Shown here piece by piece: positions 28,244-37,065 of a stretch of DNA of 64,000 nucleotides. The translations under genes were made by a program, and so were the position numbers. Position 1 is the stretch's first letter, and every line of letters begins with the position of its first letter. A model generated the notes under the pieces. That model worked only from the letters and a program-made list of their open reading frames with translations. It made no database searches and was not told where the DNA came from. The DNA is from Pseudomonas fluorescens (lineage in GTDB: Bacteria; Pseudomonadota; Gammaproteobacteria; Pseudomonadales; Pseudomonadaceae), in NCBI RefSeq assembly GCF_004683905.1, contig NZ_CP038438.1, positions 186,001 to 250,000 on the forward strand, in the 5' to 3' direction.

Positions 28244-28804
28244 ATGACCCGATTGACCTCTCTCAACCCTTGGCTGGCGGCCGTCGCCGTCGCCCTTTGC
28301 GTGCAGTTTCCGGCGCAGGCGGCCGAGCGCTTTACCCTCGACATCCCCGGTGTCTCGGACAACCGCCTGTTCACCTCGGCCGCCGCGAGTGATGCGGCCG
28401 GTTGCGGTGGCAAGAACCAGTCGCCGGCGCTGGCCTGGAATGCGGGCCCTGCCGGCACCCTGAGCTACGCGATCGTCATGCACGACCCGGACGGTCAGAA
28501 AGGTGCTGGCGTCGATCACTGGATTCACTACGGCATCAAGGCCACCACCCGGCAGATCCCTGCTGGCGTCGGCGCCAAATCCAATCTCGAAGGCATGGGC
28601 GGTACCAACACCAAAGGCACCACCCATTACATCGGGCCGTGCCCACCGGTTGGCGACAGCGCCCACCACTACATCATTCAGATTTACGCCCTGGATCTGG
28701 CCCCGGACGCCTTGCCAGCCGGCCTGACCCGCGCCGAACTGATGGACAAAATCAAAGGCCACGTATTGCGTAACAGCAGCGTGGTACGGCGTTATCACCG
28801 CTGA
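28244..28804 (+). CDS. YbhB/YbcL-type PEBP (Raf kinase inhibitor-like) exported protein
   Basis: A 186-residue protein. The signal peptide ends near AQAAE, then the PEBP fold follows: CGGKNQSPALAWN, the ligand-pocket motif SYAIVMHDPDG, DHWIHYGI, and THYIGPCPPVGDSAHHYIIQIYALD. Bacterial members are periplasmic or cytoplasmic, of uncertain function. The open frame extends to 28007 but the upstream part is antisense to the Rieske gene, so the ATG with the signal peptide is preferred. Confidence 0.87.
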   Translation: MTRLTSLNPWLAAVAVALCVQFPAQAAERFTLDIPGVSDNRLFTSAAASDAAGCGGKNQSPALAWNAGPAGTLSYAIVMHDPDGQKGAGVDHWIHYGIKATTRQIPAGVGAKSNLEGMGGTNTKGTTHYIGPCPPVGDSAHHYIIQIYALDLAPDALPAGLTRAELMDKIKGHVLRNSSVVRRYHR

Positions 28805-28892
28805 AAAAATTTTCAGCGGGGTTTAACCCGATCTGAAAGGGCTGCCCGTCTCAGTGGATGAATGGATCACTTTCATCCCGAGGTCAGCCCCC

Positions 28893-30578
28893 ATGTCCCG
28901 CTCCCTGCCTTTTCTGCGACCCGTTGCCGTCGGTGTGTTGTTGACCGTCGCCGGTTGCGGCGTGTCTTCCAATCCCGAATCGGCTGCCGTTCCGGCGCCG
29001 GCCCAGCCACAGGCGTCGATTCAGCATGAGGCGCTGATCGCCGATGGCGCCATGGCCAAGCGCAGTGCGCGACCGGCGCCGATGGCCAGTTTCGCGGCGA
29101 TGCCGGCCCCGGAAAGTTATTCACAAGGCTATCGTGACGAACAGCGCGAGCAATATCAGGCGCTAGCCGACAACCCGATCCACAGCGTGGACGAGGCTCC
29201 GGTCTCGACCTTCAGCGCTGACGTCGATACCGGCGCCTACGCCAATGTCCGGCGTTTGCTCAATCAGGGACGCCTGCCGCCGGAAGGCGCGGTGCGGCTG
29301 GAAGAGTTGGTCAATTATTTTCCCTACAACTATGCGCTGCCGACCGATGGTTCGCCCTTCGGCGTAACCACCGAACTGGCCGCCACCCCGTGGAATCCGC
29401 ACACCCGCCTGCTGCGCATCGGCATCAAGGCCTCTGACCGGGCTGTGGCGGAGCTGGCCCCGGCGAATCTGGTGTTTCTGGTGGATGTGTCCGGCTCGAT
29501 GGATCGCCGCGAAGGGCTGCCACTGGTCAAAAGCACATTGAAACTGCTGGTCGATCAGTTGCGCGAACAGGATCGGGTGTCGCTGGTGGTGTATGCCGGC
29601 GAATCCCGTGTGGTGCTGGAGCCAACGTCCGGACACGAGAAAGCCAAAATTCGCACAGCCATCGAGCAATTGACCGCAAGCGGTTCAACCGCTGGCGCGT
29701 CGGGCATCGAACTGGCCTATCAAATGGCGCAGCAGGCGTTCATTCCCAAAGGCATCAACCGCATCCTGTTGGCCACCGACGGTGACTTCAACGTCGGCGT
29801 CAGCGACTTCGACAGCCTCAAACAAATGGCTGTGGATAAACGCAAAACCGGGATTTCCCTGACCACCCTGGGTTTCGGTGTGGATAACTACAATGAACAC
29901 TTGATGGAGCAACTGGCTGACGCCGGCGACGGCAACTACGCCTACATCGACAACCTGCGCGAGGCACGCAAAGTGCTGGTGGATCAACTCGGTTCGACCC
30001 TGGCGGTGGTGGCAAAAAACGTCAAATTGCAGGTGGAATTCAACCCGGCGCAGGTCAGTGAATATCGCCTGCTTGGCTACGAAAACCGCGCCTTGAAGCG
30101 TGAGGATTTCAGCAATGACAAAGTCGATGCCGGTGAAGTCGGCGCAGGACACACGGTGACCGCGCTGTATGAAATTGTTCCGACAGGTGAGAAGGGCTGG
30201 CTGGAACCGCTGCGCTACGGTAAATCGGAGAAGGTGGTTGCTGCGAAGGATGGAGAATTGGCGATGCTGCGTGTGCGTTATCAGCAGCCTGAAGGTGGGA
30301 AAAGTCTGCTGATCGAGCGGCCGATTGCCAATCAGGTCGCACCGGCCAGTGAGGACCTGCGTTTCGCGGCGGCGGTGGCGGCGTTTTCCCAGCAGCTCAA
30401 GGACGCTCGCTACACCGGCGACTTCAGCCTCAAGGACACCGAAACCCTGGCCCGTGGCGCTCGGGGCGACGACCGCTTCGGCTTGCGCAACGAGTTCGTG
30501 CAACTGGTGGAACTGGCGCAAAGCCTGCGCGCCTCAACCGCATCGAATGCGATGCCCACTGAGCGACGGATTGAATAG
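28893..30578 (+). CDS. VWA-domain lipoprotein, YfbK family
   Basis: A 561-residue protein. A lipobox (LLTVAGC) precedes a YfbK/von Willebrand-type N-terminal domain (STFSADVDTGAYANVRRLLNQGRLPPEGAVRLEEL). The VWA domain holds the MIDAS motif DVSGSM (Asp198) with GSTAGASGIELAY and ATDGDFNVG. The C-terminus is a DUF3520-like region. The protein should be membrane-anchored and metal-binding through VWA; no enzymatic role is known. Its TAG stop shares a base with the GTG start of the sigma factor gene, so the two are translationally coupled. A GTG at 28854 is an unlikely longer start. Confidence 0.88.
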   Translation: MSRSLPFLRPVAVGVLLTVAGCGVSSNPESAAVPAPAQPQASIQHEALIADGAMAKRSARPAPMASFAAMPAPESYSQGYRDEQREQYQALADNPIHSVDEAPVSTFSADVDTGAYANVRRLLNQGRLPPEGAVRLEELVNYFPYNYALPTDGSPFGVTTELAATPWNPHTRLLRIGIKASDRAVAELAPANLVFLVDVSGSMDRREGLPLVKSTLKLLVDQLREQDRVSLVVYAGESRVVLEPTSGHEKAKIRTAIEQLTASGSTAGASGIELAYQMAQQAFIPKGINRILLATDGDFNVGVSDFDSLKQMAVDKRKTGISLTTLGFGVDNYNEHLMEQLADAGDGNYAYIDNLREARKVLVDQLGSTLAVVAKNVKLQVEFNPAQVSEYRLLGYENRALKREDFSNDKVDAGEVGAGHTVTALYEIVPTGEKGWLEPLRYGKSEKVVAAKDGELAMLRVRYQQPEGGKSLLIERPIANQVAPASEDLRFAAAVAAFSQQLKDARYTGDFSLKDTETLARGARGDDRFGLRNEFVQLVELAQSLRASTASNAMPTERRIE

Positions 30579-31189
30579 TGAGCCGATTGAAAGGCTTCAT
30601 CAGTCAGCTGTTTGCTACGCCAGACAGCGCGGCCGCCAGCAGCGATGAAACGCTGCTGGCGCGTTATCGCGAGGGCGACGGCGCGGCGTTCGAGATTCTG
30701 TACGCGCGCCATCGTCAGGGTTTGTATCGGTTTCTGCTTGGATTGAGCGGCAAACCGGAACTGGCTGACGAAGTCTTTCAGGACACCTGGCTGAGCCTGA
30801 TCCGCAGCACCAGTCAGCCACAGGGCCGGGCGACGTTTCGTACATGGCTGTTCCAGATTGCGCGCAATCGGCTGATCGATCACTGGCGCAAACACGGCGC
30901 ACATCAGTCGCTGCACGACAGCTACGACGAACAGCTGCATGAGATTGGCGACGAGACCCACGATCCCGAACAATTGCTGAACCTCAGCCGCGACAGCCAG
31001 CGCCTGGAAAGCGCTCTGCAAACCTTGCCTGCCGATCAGCGCGAAGTGTTCCTGCTGCGTGCCCACGGCGACCTCGACCTGGCACAAATCGCCAGCCTCA
31101 CCGAAACACCGCTGGAAACCGTCAAGAGCCGCTTGCGCTACGCCCAGCATAAACTGCGTCGGCTGCTGGCCGAGGAGGTACTGACATGA
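30578..31189 (+). CDS. ECF-type RNA polymerase sigma factor
   Basis: A 203-residue sigma-70-family factor with region 2 (FEILYARHRQGLYRFLLGLSGKPELADEVFQDTWLSLI, then FRTWLFQIARNRLIDHWRK) and region 4 (LPADQREVFLLRAHGDLDLAQIASLTETPLETVKSRLRYA), and no region 3, which is the ECF layout. It starts with GTG overlapping the VWA gene stop and overlaps the next gene by 4 bp. The gene between a VWA lipoprotein and a one-helix membrane protein suggests a signal-responsive unit. Confidence 0.92.
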   Translation: MSRLKGFISQLFATPDSAAASSDETLLARYREGDGAAFEILYARHRQGLYRFLLGLSGKPELADEVFQDTWLSLIRSTSQPQGRATFRTWLFQIARNRLIDHWRKHGAHQSLHDSYDEQLHEIGDETHDPEQLLNLSRDSQRLESALQTLPADQREVFLLRAHGDLDLAQIASLTETPLETVKSRLRYAQHKLRRLLAEEVLT

Positions 31190-31785
31190 CTGACGCCCGC
31201 CAGACACCCGAAGAATCTGTGATCAAACATGTACGCGAACAGCACAATGTTGAACCGCCGGCGCACCTTGATGCGTTCATCCTCAAGGCTGCTCTCCGCG
31301 AAACACCGGTGCCCAAGCCAGGCCTGTGGCAACGCTGGCTGCGGGCCTGCCAGAAACCGCGTTGGCAGGTCGCATTTGCTAGCCTGGTCGGTGTGGCACT
31401 GATGTTGTCGCTGGTGCAACGTGCCCCCGAGCCGCAAGCGCAATTCGACTTCGCCCCGGCGGCCAAACCGGCTGCACCACTGGCGCGCAAACAAGCCCCC
31501 GAAGCGCAATCACTGCCCGCTCCACCCGCTGCGGCCATGTCGGCGCCGGCGCCGATGATGGAAATGGCCGCGCCGATGCAAAGCGACTCGATCAGCGCCG
31601 ATGAAGCCAGCCTCGGCAAACGCGCCGCCGCCCCGGCCAACGGCCTCGACACGCAACTGCGCGAAGTCCTGCGCCTGCGCGACTCCGGTCAGTCGCAAGC
31701 CGCTGACGCGCTATACAACAACCTGCACAAACGCTACCCCGGCGTGGACCTCGACCGGCGACTCGAAAAAATCCGCCAGAACTGA
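31186..31785 (+). CDS. Single-pass membrane protein, probable anti-sigma factor
   Basis: A 199-residue protein: about 55 cytoplasmic residues, one membrane helix (WQVAFASLVGVALMLSLVQ) and an Ala/Pro-rich periplasmic part ending in a helical segment (LDTQLREVLRLRDSGQSQAADALYNNLHKRYPG). The topology and place directly after an ECF sigma gene fit an anti-sigma factor. No zinc-binding HxxxCxxC motif is present, so it is not the classical zinc-type ZAS. It overlaps the sigma gene by 4 bp. The assignment rests mainly on context. Confidence 0.65.
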   Translation: MTDARQTPEESVIKHVREQHNVEPPAHLDAFILKAALRETPVPKPGLWQRWLRACQKPRWQVAFASLVGVALMLSLVQRAPEPQAQFDFAPAAKPAAPLARKQAPEAQSLPAPPAAAMSAPAPMMEMAAPMQSDSISADEASLGKRAAAPANGLDTQLREVLRLRDSGQSQAADALYNNLHKRYPGVDLDRRLEKIRQN

Positions 31786-31841
31786 CCGCTTGTTCACCCA
31801 GCCATTTGGCATTGCCCGGCAAAAACGCGCACTATCGGGCC

Positions 31842-32072
31842 ATGGCTGAAGCGCTGGAGAACAAAGTGGCAGCAAAAATCGACCGCATCGCCCAACTCCT
31901 CAACTGCCCGCAGAAGGGCGAGGAGATGCGGCGCGCGATTACCGAGGCGCGCAAGGAGTTTCTGCTGAACCAGTCGGAAGAAGACGTCGTGGAAGAAGAC
32001 GAGGTTTTTGAGGAGGTTGGGGAAGAAGAGGAAGACGACGATTACGATGAGTTTGACTGGACGACGGAGTGA
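31842..32072 (+). CDS. Small acidic-tailed hypothetical protein
   Basis: A 76-residue protein. Residues 1-45 form a basic/helical domain (ENKVAAKIDRIAQLLNCPQKGEEMRRAITEARKEF), and residues 48-76 are almost entirely Glu/Asp. I do not recognise the family. The upstream TTG at 31806 is a possible longer start but the ATG is more likely. It is followed by a terminator and the tRNA gene on the other strand. Coding use fits the neighbours, so I take it as real. Confidence 0.65.
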   Translation: MAEALENKVAAKIDRIAQLLNCPQKGEEMRRAITEARKEFLLNQSEEDVVEEDEVFEEVGEEEEDDDYDEFDWTTE

Positions 32073-32103
32073 CCGTCGTCGCATGAAACACTGCGCCCAC
32101 AAA

Positions 32104-32134
32104 AAAGCCCCGGAACATCACAGTCCGGGGCTTT
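32104..32134. terminator. Bidirectional terminator between the acidic small protein and tRNA-Arg
   Basis: Perfect 11-bp stem AAAGCCCCGGA / TCCGGGGCTTT with a nine-base loop. On the minus strand it is followed by a run of six T, so it is the better terminator for the tRNA; on the plus strand it ends the acidic-protein gene. Confidence 0.87.
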
Positions 32135-32148
32135 CTCGTTTCAATTCA

Positions 32149-32225
32149 TGGCGCACCAGGCGGGATTCGAACCCACGACCCCTGCCTTCGGAGGGCAGTA
32201 CTCTATCCAGCTGAGCTACTGGTGC
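32149..32225 (-). tRNA. tRNA-Arg, anticodon CCG
   Basis: A 77-base tRNA on the minus strand, beginning GCACCAGTAGCTCAGCTGGA and ending in an encoded CCA. The anticodon loop is CTCCGAA, giving CCG (reads CGG, Arg). The acceptor stem GCACCAG pairs with CTGGTGC; the T-arm GGTTCGAATCC is intact. No insertion or duplicated tRNA end suggests an integrated element here. Confidence 0.95.
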
Positions 32226-32668
32226 AGCGGGCGACATCATACCTAGGTCGGCTCGGGGCGTCCATGCCGGGTTTTGGCGGGTTTTGTCAGTGCGCGTGTC
32301 GGTGTGAAACGCTGCATTCCTTAAAGCTGTAACGTCCTGCAAAACCCTCGCTTGGCGCTTTTTCCTGGCTGATCTATGGTTTGGCTGCGGCCGGGGCTTT
32401 TTGCGCGTTGATCTGAAAAAACCAGCAAACGCTGGGTTTTTGTTCTTTTTTTCGAACGACCTATTGTCCTTTACCCCCTTTGCTCCTACGATCCGTTTGA
32501 GATTTCAAACGCTCTTTGACGGGGTGTGGATGCGCAGATGCTGTGAATAACGCACGATCGCTGCGCCTCACCCGGTAGATGATTTCCCTGACGGCAGCCT
32601 TGCGAGGCGCCTTTCTACAATCATAATTTTGCTCCGCGCAGGCCGCGGTGCTGTTAAGGAAAGCCGAC
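32226..32668. other. 443-bp gene-free leader upstream of gabD
   Basis: No convincing coding sequence on either strand. It holds the tRNA promoter region at its left end, a terminator-like hairpin at 32416-32453, and the gabD promoter and TAAGGAAAG ribosome-binding site at its right end. Confidence 0.6.
32416..32453 (+). terminator. Terminator-like hairpin in the gabD leader
   Basis: Near-perfect stem AAAACCAGC / GCTGGGTTTT (one bulged G) with a 4-base loop, followed by TTGTTCTTTTTTTC. No gene on the plus strand ends nearby, so this could be the end of a small RNA or a leader attenuator; I cannot tell which. Confidence 0.45.
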
Positions 32669-34111
32669 ATGCAGCTTAAAGACACCCAGTTGTTCCGCCA
32701 GCAAGCCTTCATTGATGGCGCTTGGGTCGATGCGGACAACGGTCAGACGATCAAGGTCAACAACCCGGCCACCGGCGAAATCCTCGGCACCGTGCCGAAG
32801 ATGGGCGCTGCCGAAACCCGCCGTGCCATCGAAGCCGCCGACAAGGCGCTGCCGGCCTGGCGTGCACTGACCGCCAAGGAGCGTGCAGGCAAGCTGCGTC
32901 GCTGGTTCGAACTGATGATCGAGAACCAGGACGACCTCGCGCGCCTGATGACCCTCGAGCAGGGCAAGCCGCTGGCCGAAGCCAAGGGCGAAATCGTTTA
33001 CGCCGCTTCGTTCATCGAGTGGTTCGCCGAAGAAGCCAAGCGTATCTACGGTGACGTGATCCCGGGCCACCAGCCGGACAAGCGCCTGATCGTGATCAAG
33101 CAGCCGATCGGCGTAACCGCCGCGATCACCCCGTGGAACTTCCCGGCGGCGATGATCACCCGTAAAGCCGGCCCTGCGCTGGCCGCCGGTTGCACCATGG
33201 TGCTCAAGCCAGCGTCGCAAACCCCATTCTCCGCTTTCGCCCTGGCCGAACTGGCGCAGCGGGCCGGCATCCCTAAAGGTGTGTTCAGCGTGGTCTCCGG
33301 CAGCGCCGGCGACATCGGCAGCGAGCTGACCAGCAACCCGATCGTGCGCAAGCTGTCCTTCACCGGCTCGACCGAAATCGGCCGTCAGCTGATGTCGGAA
33401 TGCGCCAAGGACATCAAGAAAGTCTCGCTGGAACTGGGCGGCAACGCGCCGTTCATCGTGTTCGACGACGCGGACCTGGATAAGGCCGTCGAAGGCGCGA
33501 TCATTTCCAAATACCGCAACAACGGCCAGACCTGCGTCTGCGCCAACCGTCTGTACATTCAGGATTCGGTCTACGACGCGTTCGCCGAGAAGCTGAAAGT
33601 GGCCGTCGCCAAGCTGAAGATCGGCAACGGTCTGGAAGAAGGCACCACCACTGGCCCGCTGATCGACGAAAAAGCCGTGGCCAAGGTGCAAGAGCACATC
33701 GCTGACGCCGTGGCCAAAGGCGCCACCGTGCTGGCCGGTGGCAAGCCGATGGAAGGCAACTTCTTCGAGCCGACCATCCTGACCAACGTGCCGAAAGACG
33801 CGGCTGTCGCCAAGGAAGAAACCTTCGGCCCGCTGGCGCCGCTGTTCCGCTTCAAAGACGAAGCCGAAGTGATCGCGATGTCCAACGACACCGAGTTCGG
33901 TCTGGCCTCCTACTTCTACGCTCGTGACCTGGGCCGCGTGTTCCGTGTGGCGGAAGCCCTGGAATACGGCATGGTCGGCGTCAACACCGGGTTGATCTCC
34001 AACGAAGTCGCGCCGTTCGGCGGCATCAAGGCGTCGGGCCTGGGCCGTGAAGGCTCCAAGTACGGCATCGAGGATTACCTGGAAATCAAATACCTCTGCC
34101 TGGGCATCTAA
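32669..34111 (+). CDS. gabD: NADP-dependent succinate-semialdehyde dehydrogenase
   Basis: A 480-residue aldehyde dehydrogenase. Visible are the PWNFP motif, the NADP-binding GFTGSTEIG-type segment (FTGSTEIGRQ), the catalytic-Glu motif LELGGNAPFIV and the catalytic Cys in NNGQTCVCANR. It oxidises succinate semialdehyde to succinate in GABA catabolism. The ATG at 32669 has the ribosome-binding site TTAAGGAAAG; seven upstream codons in the open frame are excluded. Together with gabT 185 bp downstream it forms the GABA shunt pair in the usual Pseudomonas order. Confidence 0.96.
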   Translation: MQLKDTQLFRQQAFIDGAWVDADNGQTIKVNNPATGEILGTVPKMGAAETRRAIEAADKALPAWRALTAKERAGKLRRWFELMIENQDDLARLMTLEQGKPLAEAKGEIVYAASFIEWFAEEAKRIYGDVIPGHQPDKRLIVIKQPIGVTAAITPWNFPAAMITRKAGPALAAGCTMVLKPASQTPFSAFALAELAQRAGIPKGVFSVVSGSAGDIGSELTSNPIVRKLSFTGSTEIGRQLMSECAKDIKKVSLELGGNAPFIVFDDADLDKAVEGAIISKYRNNGQTCVCANRLYIQDSVYDAFAEKLKVAVAKLKIGNGLEEGTTTGPLIDEKAVAKVQEHIADAVAKGATVLAGGKPMEGNFFEPTILTNVPKDAAVAKEETFGPLAPLFRFKDEAEVIAMSNDTEFGLASYFYARDLGRVFRVAEALEYGMVGVNTGLISNEVAPFGGIKASGLGREGSKYGIEDYLEIKYLCLGI

Positions 34112-34296
34112 GCCGGGACAGGGATCGCTGTAAACGCAAAGGGCACGAGAGCGCTGTCACTTTGCGTCGTTTCAAACCGGAATTTTCTCTGCGGCCGGGA
34201 ACGCCGTGGCAGTCGATCATCGCATGCTGCCACCGCCGATTTCTCCCGCTTAATCCTTGAACCACGCCGCCCGATGAGCGGTGAATGAGGACTGTA

Positions 34297-35574
34297 ATGA
34301 GCAAGACTAACGCTGAACTGATGGCCCGTCGTACCGCAGCTGTTCCACGTGGTGTTGGCCAGATTCACCCGATCTTCGCTGAGTCGGCGAAGAACGCTAC
34401 TGTGACTGACGTTGAAGGTCGTGAATTCATCGACTTCGCCGGCGGTATCGCTGTGCTGAACACCGGCCACGTGCACCCGAAAATCATCGCCGCCGTGACC
34501 GAACAGCTGAACAAGCTGACCCACACCTGCTTCCAGGTACTGGCCTACGAGCCGTACGTTGAGCTGTGCGAAAAGATCAACGCCAAGGTGCCAGGTGATT
34601 TCGCCAAGAAAACCCTGCTGGTGACCACCGGTTCCGAAGCCGTGGAAAACGCCGTGAAAATCGCCCGTGCCGCCACTGGCCGTGCCGGTGTGATCGCCTT
34701 CACCGGCGCTTACCACGGTCGCACCATGATGACCCTGGGCCTGACCGGTAAAGTCGTGCCTTACTCGGCCGGCATGGGCTTGATGCCAGGCGGCATCTTC
34801 CGTGCGCTGTACCCGAACGAACTGCACGGTGTGAGCATCGACGATTCGATCGCGTCCATCGAACGCATCTTCAAGAACGACGCCGAGCCGAAAGACATCG
34901 CCGCGATCATCATCGAGCCTGTGCAGGGTGAAGGTGGTTTCTACGTCGCGCCGAAAGAATTCATGAAGCGTCTGCGTGCCCTGTGCGACCAGCACGGCAT
35001 CCTGCTGATCGCTGACGAAGTGCAGACCGGTGCTGGCCGTACCGGGACCTTCTTCGCCATGGAACAGATGGGCGTTGCTGCCGACCTGACCACTTTCGCC
35101 AAATCCATCGCTGGCGGCTTCCCGCTGGCCGGTGTCTGCGGCAAGGCCGAATATATGGACGCCATCGCTCCAGGCGGCCTGGGCGGCACCTACGCCGGTA
35201 GCCCGATCGCTTGCGCTGCGGCGCTGGCCGTGATGGAAGTGTTCGAAGAAGAGCAGCTGCTGGACCGCTGCAAGGCTGTCGGCGAGCGTCTGGTAACCGG
35301 TCTGAAGGCCATCCAGGCCAAGTACCCGGTGATCGGCGAAGTGCGTGCGCTGGGCGCGATGATCGCGGTCGAGCTGTTCGAAAACGGCGACAGCCACAAG
35401 CCAAACCCGACCGCCGTTGCGGCTGTGGTGGCCAAGGCGCGCGACAAGGGCCTGATCCTGCTGTCCTGCGGCACCTACGGCAACGTGCTGCGCGTTCTCG
35501 TACCGCTGACCTCGCCGGACGAGCAACTGGACAAAGGCCTGGCGATCATCGAAGAGTGCTTCTCGGAGCTGTAA
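34297..35574 (+). CDS. gabT: 4-aminobutyrate--2-oxoglutarate transaminase
   Basis: A 425-residue class-III PLP aminotransferase: GSEAVENAVKIARAATGR, YHGRTMMTLGLTGK, the cofactor-contact EPVQGEGGFYV, DEVQTGAGRTGTFFAMEQ and the PLP-lysine segment FAKSIAGGFPLAGV. It moves the amino group of GABA to 2-oxoglutarate, producing succinate semialdehyde for GabD. The ATG at 34297 was chosen; an ATG-like start four codons upstream has no better ribosome-binding site. A strong terminator lies 27 bp after the stop. Confidence 0.96.
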   Translation: MSKTNAELMARRTAAVPRGVGQIHPIFAESAKNATVTDVEGREFIDFAGGIAVLNTGHVHPKIIAAVTEQLNKLTHTCFQVLAYEPYVELCEKINAKVPGDFAKKTLLVTTGSEAVENAVKIARAATGRAGVIAFTGAYHGRTMMTLGLTGKVVPYSAGMGLMPGGIFRALYPNELHGVSIDDSIASIERIFKNDAEPKDIAAIIIEPVQGEGGFYVAPKEFMKRLRALCDQHGILLIADEVQTGAGRTGTFFAMEQMGVAADLTTFAKSIAGGFPLAGVCGKAEYMDAIAPGGLGGTYAGSPIACAAALAVMEVFEEEQLLDRCKAVGERLVTGLKAIQAKYPVIGEVRALGAMIAVELFENGDSHKPNPTAVAAVVAKARDKGLILLSCGTYGNVLRVLVPLTSPDEQLDKGLAIIEECFSEL

Positions 35575-35601
35575 GCCCCGGCGCTGTGTGATCCGTTCGA
35601 C

Positions 35602-35628
35602 AAAAAACCCGCTTCGGCGGGTTTTTTT
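35602..35628 (+). terminator. Rho-independent terminator after gabT
   Basis: Perfect stem AAAAAACCCGC / GCGGGTTTTTT with a TTCG tetraloop, followed by more T. It ends the gabDT unit. Confidence 0.95.
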
Positions 35629-35714
35629 ATGCCCCTGATACACATCAAACGCTTTTGCGCTGTATCGATAGGCCAGCATTGGCTAAGGTTCAGGCATTGC
35701 AAGGGAGAGCGCGC

Positions 35715-36926
35715 ATGACCGCCGTTGATTTACCCGCTGTACCCCGAGTGCTGATTGCCGAGGCCGATCCATGGTCTCGTGACCTGCTTAAACAAGTGTT
35801 GCTCAACGTGCGCTGTGATGCGCGGCTGGACTTGTGTGCCGATGGCCAGCAAGCCATGTCGTTACTCAGCGAAGTGCCTTATGACCTGGCCATTGTCGAT
35901 TGGGAGTTGCCGGGCATTGATGGTTTGAGCGTGCTGCGCAGCGTGCGCCAGCGCAAACGCAATCCGCCGCTGCCGTTCATTCTGATGAGCAGTCGCAACG
36001 ACAGCGCCAGCGTGCGCGAAGCCATCCCGTTGGCCCCGACGGCCTATCTGACCAAACCGCTGAACATGGAAAGTCTGACCGAGCGGCTGCAGGGTTTGCT
36101 GCTGAATGCGGGTGAAGAGGTGTTCTGCGAAGTGCCGACGCTGGCGCCGGGCATGACCTTGTCGGTGTTCCTTGAGCGGCGTCGTGAGCAGGCCGATGGC
36201 GCGCCGTTGATGACCGATGTGCAAGTGGCGGTCAAACGCAGCCTCAACCCCAATGGCCTCGATCTGAAGCTGCTGGAAGAAGAGATCCGCACCGATCCGC
36301 AGATCACCGCCGTGCTGATCGCCGCCGCCAACAGTGCGGCGCAGCATCATGGTGTGGCGGTGCAGACCCTGGGGCAGGCGCTGCACCGCCTCGGCACCGG
36401 GCAGAGCATGAACCTGATCCTCGGCCTGGCGCTCAAACGCAGCGCCAGACTCAGTGACCCGTGCCTGGCGGATTACGCCGAGCGCTATTGGGGGCTGTCG
36501 CTGCACACGGCGGAATACGCCCGCACCCTGGCGCGCCTGCTCGATCTGGATCAGGAGCGCTGCTACTGCGCGGGCATGCTGCATCGTCTCGGTGACCTGG
36601 CGTTGCTGCGTTGTTTGCAGGAGTGGAAGCAGGCTGGCGGCGAGCTGGATGAGTGGGAAGAGGTCGGTGACGCGCTGGCGGAGTTTAGCGCGGCCTACGG
36701 TTCGGCGCTGCGTACACGCTGGCGCCTGCCGCTGGAGCTGCGTGAGTTGATTGCGTCGGTCTACCAGCTCGGTGGTGGGGTCTATTCCCGTGAGGCGCTG
36801 GTGATGAACATGGCGGCGCAGATGGCCCGTCTGACCGAGCATGAGGGCGTTGAGGAACTGGCGAGGAGTCGTACGGCGCGACTGCTGAAGATCGGGCTGC
36901 CGGAATTGATGCGGATGCGTAAGTAA
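35715..36926 (+). CDS. Response regulator with HDOD output domain
   Basis: A 403-residue protein. The N-terminal receiver (about residues 10-130) has RVLIAEADPWSRD, the phospho-acceptor Asp in YDLAIVDWELPG, and the conserved Lys in AYLTKPL. The HDOD domain (about residues 185-385) contains VQVAVKRSLNPNGL-like helices and YCAGMLHRLGDLALLR, the degenerate HD position. HDOD proteins act in signalling without known catalysis. There is no sensor kinase gene next to it. The start is the ATG giving a normal receiver N-terminus; the open frame reaches 20 codons further upstream. Confidence 0.85.
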   Translation: MTAVDLPAVPRVLIAEADPWSRDLLKQVLLNVRCDARLDLCADGQQAMSLLSEVPYDLAIVDWELPGIDGLSVLRSVRQRKRNPPLPFILMSSRNDSASVREAIPLAPTAYLTKPLNMESLTERLQGLLLNAGEEVFCEVPTLAPGMTLSVFLERRREQADGAPLMTDVQVAVKRSLNPNGLDLKLLEEEIRTDPQITAVLIAAANSAAQHHGVAVQTLGQALHRLGTGQSMNLILGLALKRSARLSDPCLADYAERYWGLSLHTAEYARTLARLLDLDQERCYCAGMLHRLGDLALLRCLQEWKQAGGELDEWEEVGDALAEFSAAYGSALRTRWRLPLELRELIASVYQLGGGVYSREALVMNMAAQMARLTEHEGVEELARSRTARLLKIGLPELMRMRK

Positions 36927-36946
36927 TCTGACTTTTCACAAAACCC

Positions 36947-37036
36947 TGTGGGAGCGGGCTTGCTCGCGAAGGCGGTGTATCAGCCAACATAAATGCTGAA
37001 TGACCTACCGCCTTCGCGAGCAAGCCCGCTCCCACA
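36947..37036. repeat. REP-type inverted repeat, family A
   Basis: Arms TGTGGGAGCGGGCTTGCTCG at 36947 onward and its complement ending at 37036, between the convergent HDOD and diguanylate cyclase genes. Confidence 0.92.
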
Positions 37037-37065
37037 TTGGATATTTGGGTTGCTGAAATTCTGGA

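Noticed and set aside
32149..32225. tRNA-associated integration of a genomic island
   Set aside because: No integrase gene, no duplicated tRNA end and no change in base composition next to the tRNA.
32350..32400. Sigma-54 promoter before gabD
   Set aside because: GG and GC pairs occur near the right spacing but do not match TGGCAC-N5-TTGC well enough.
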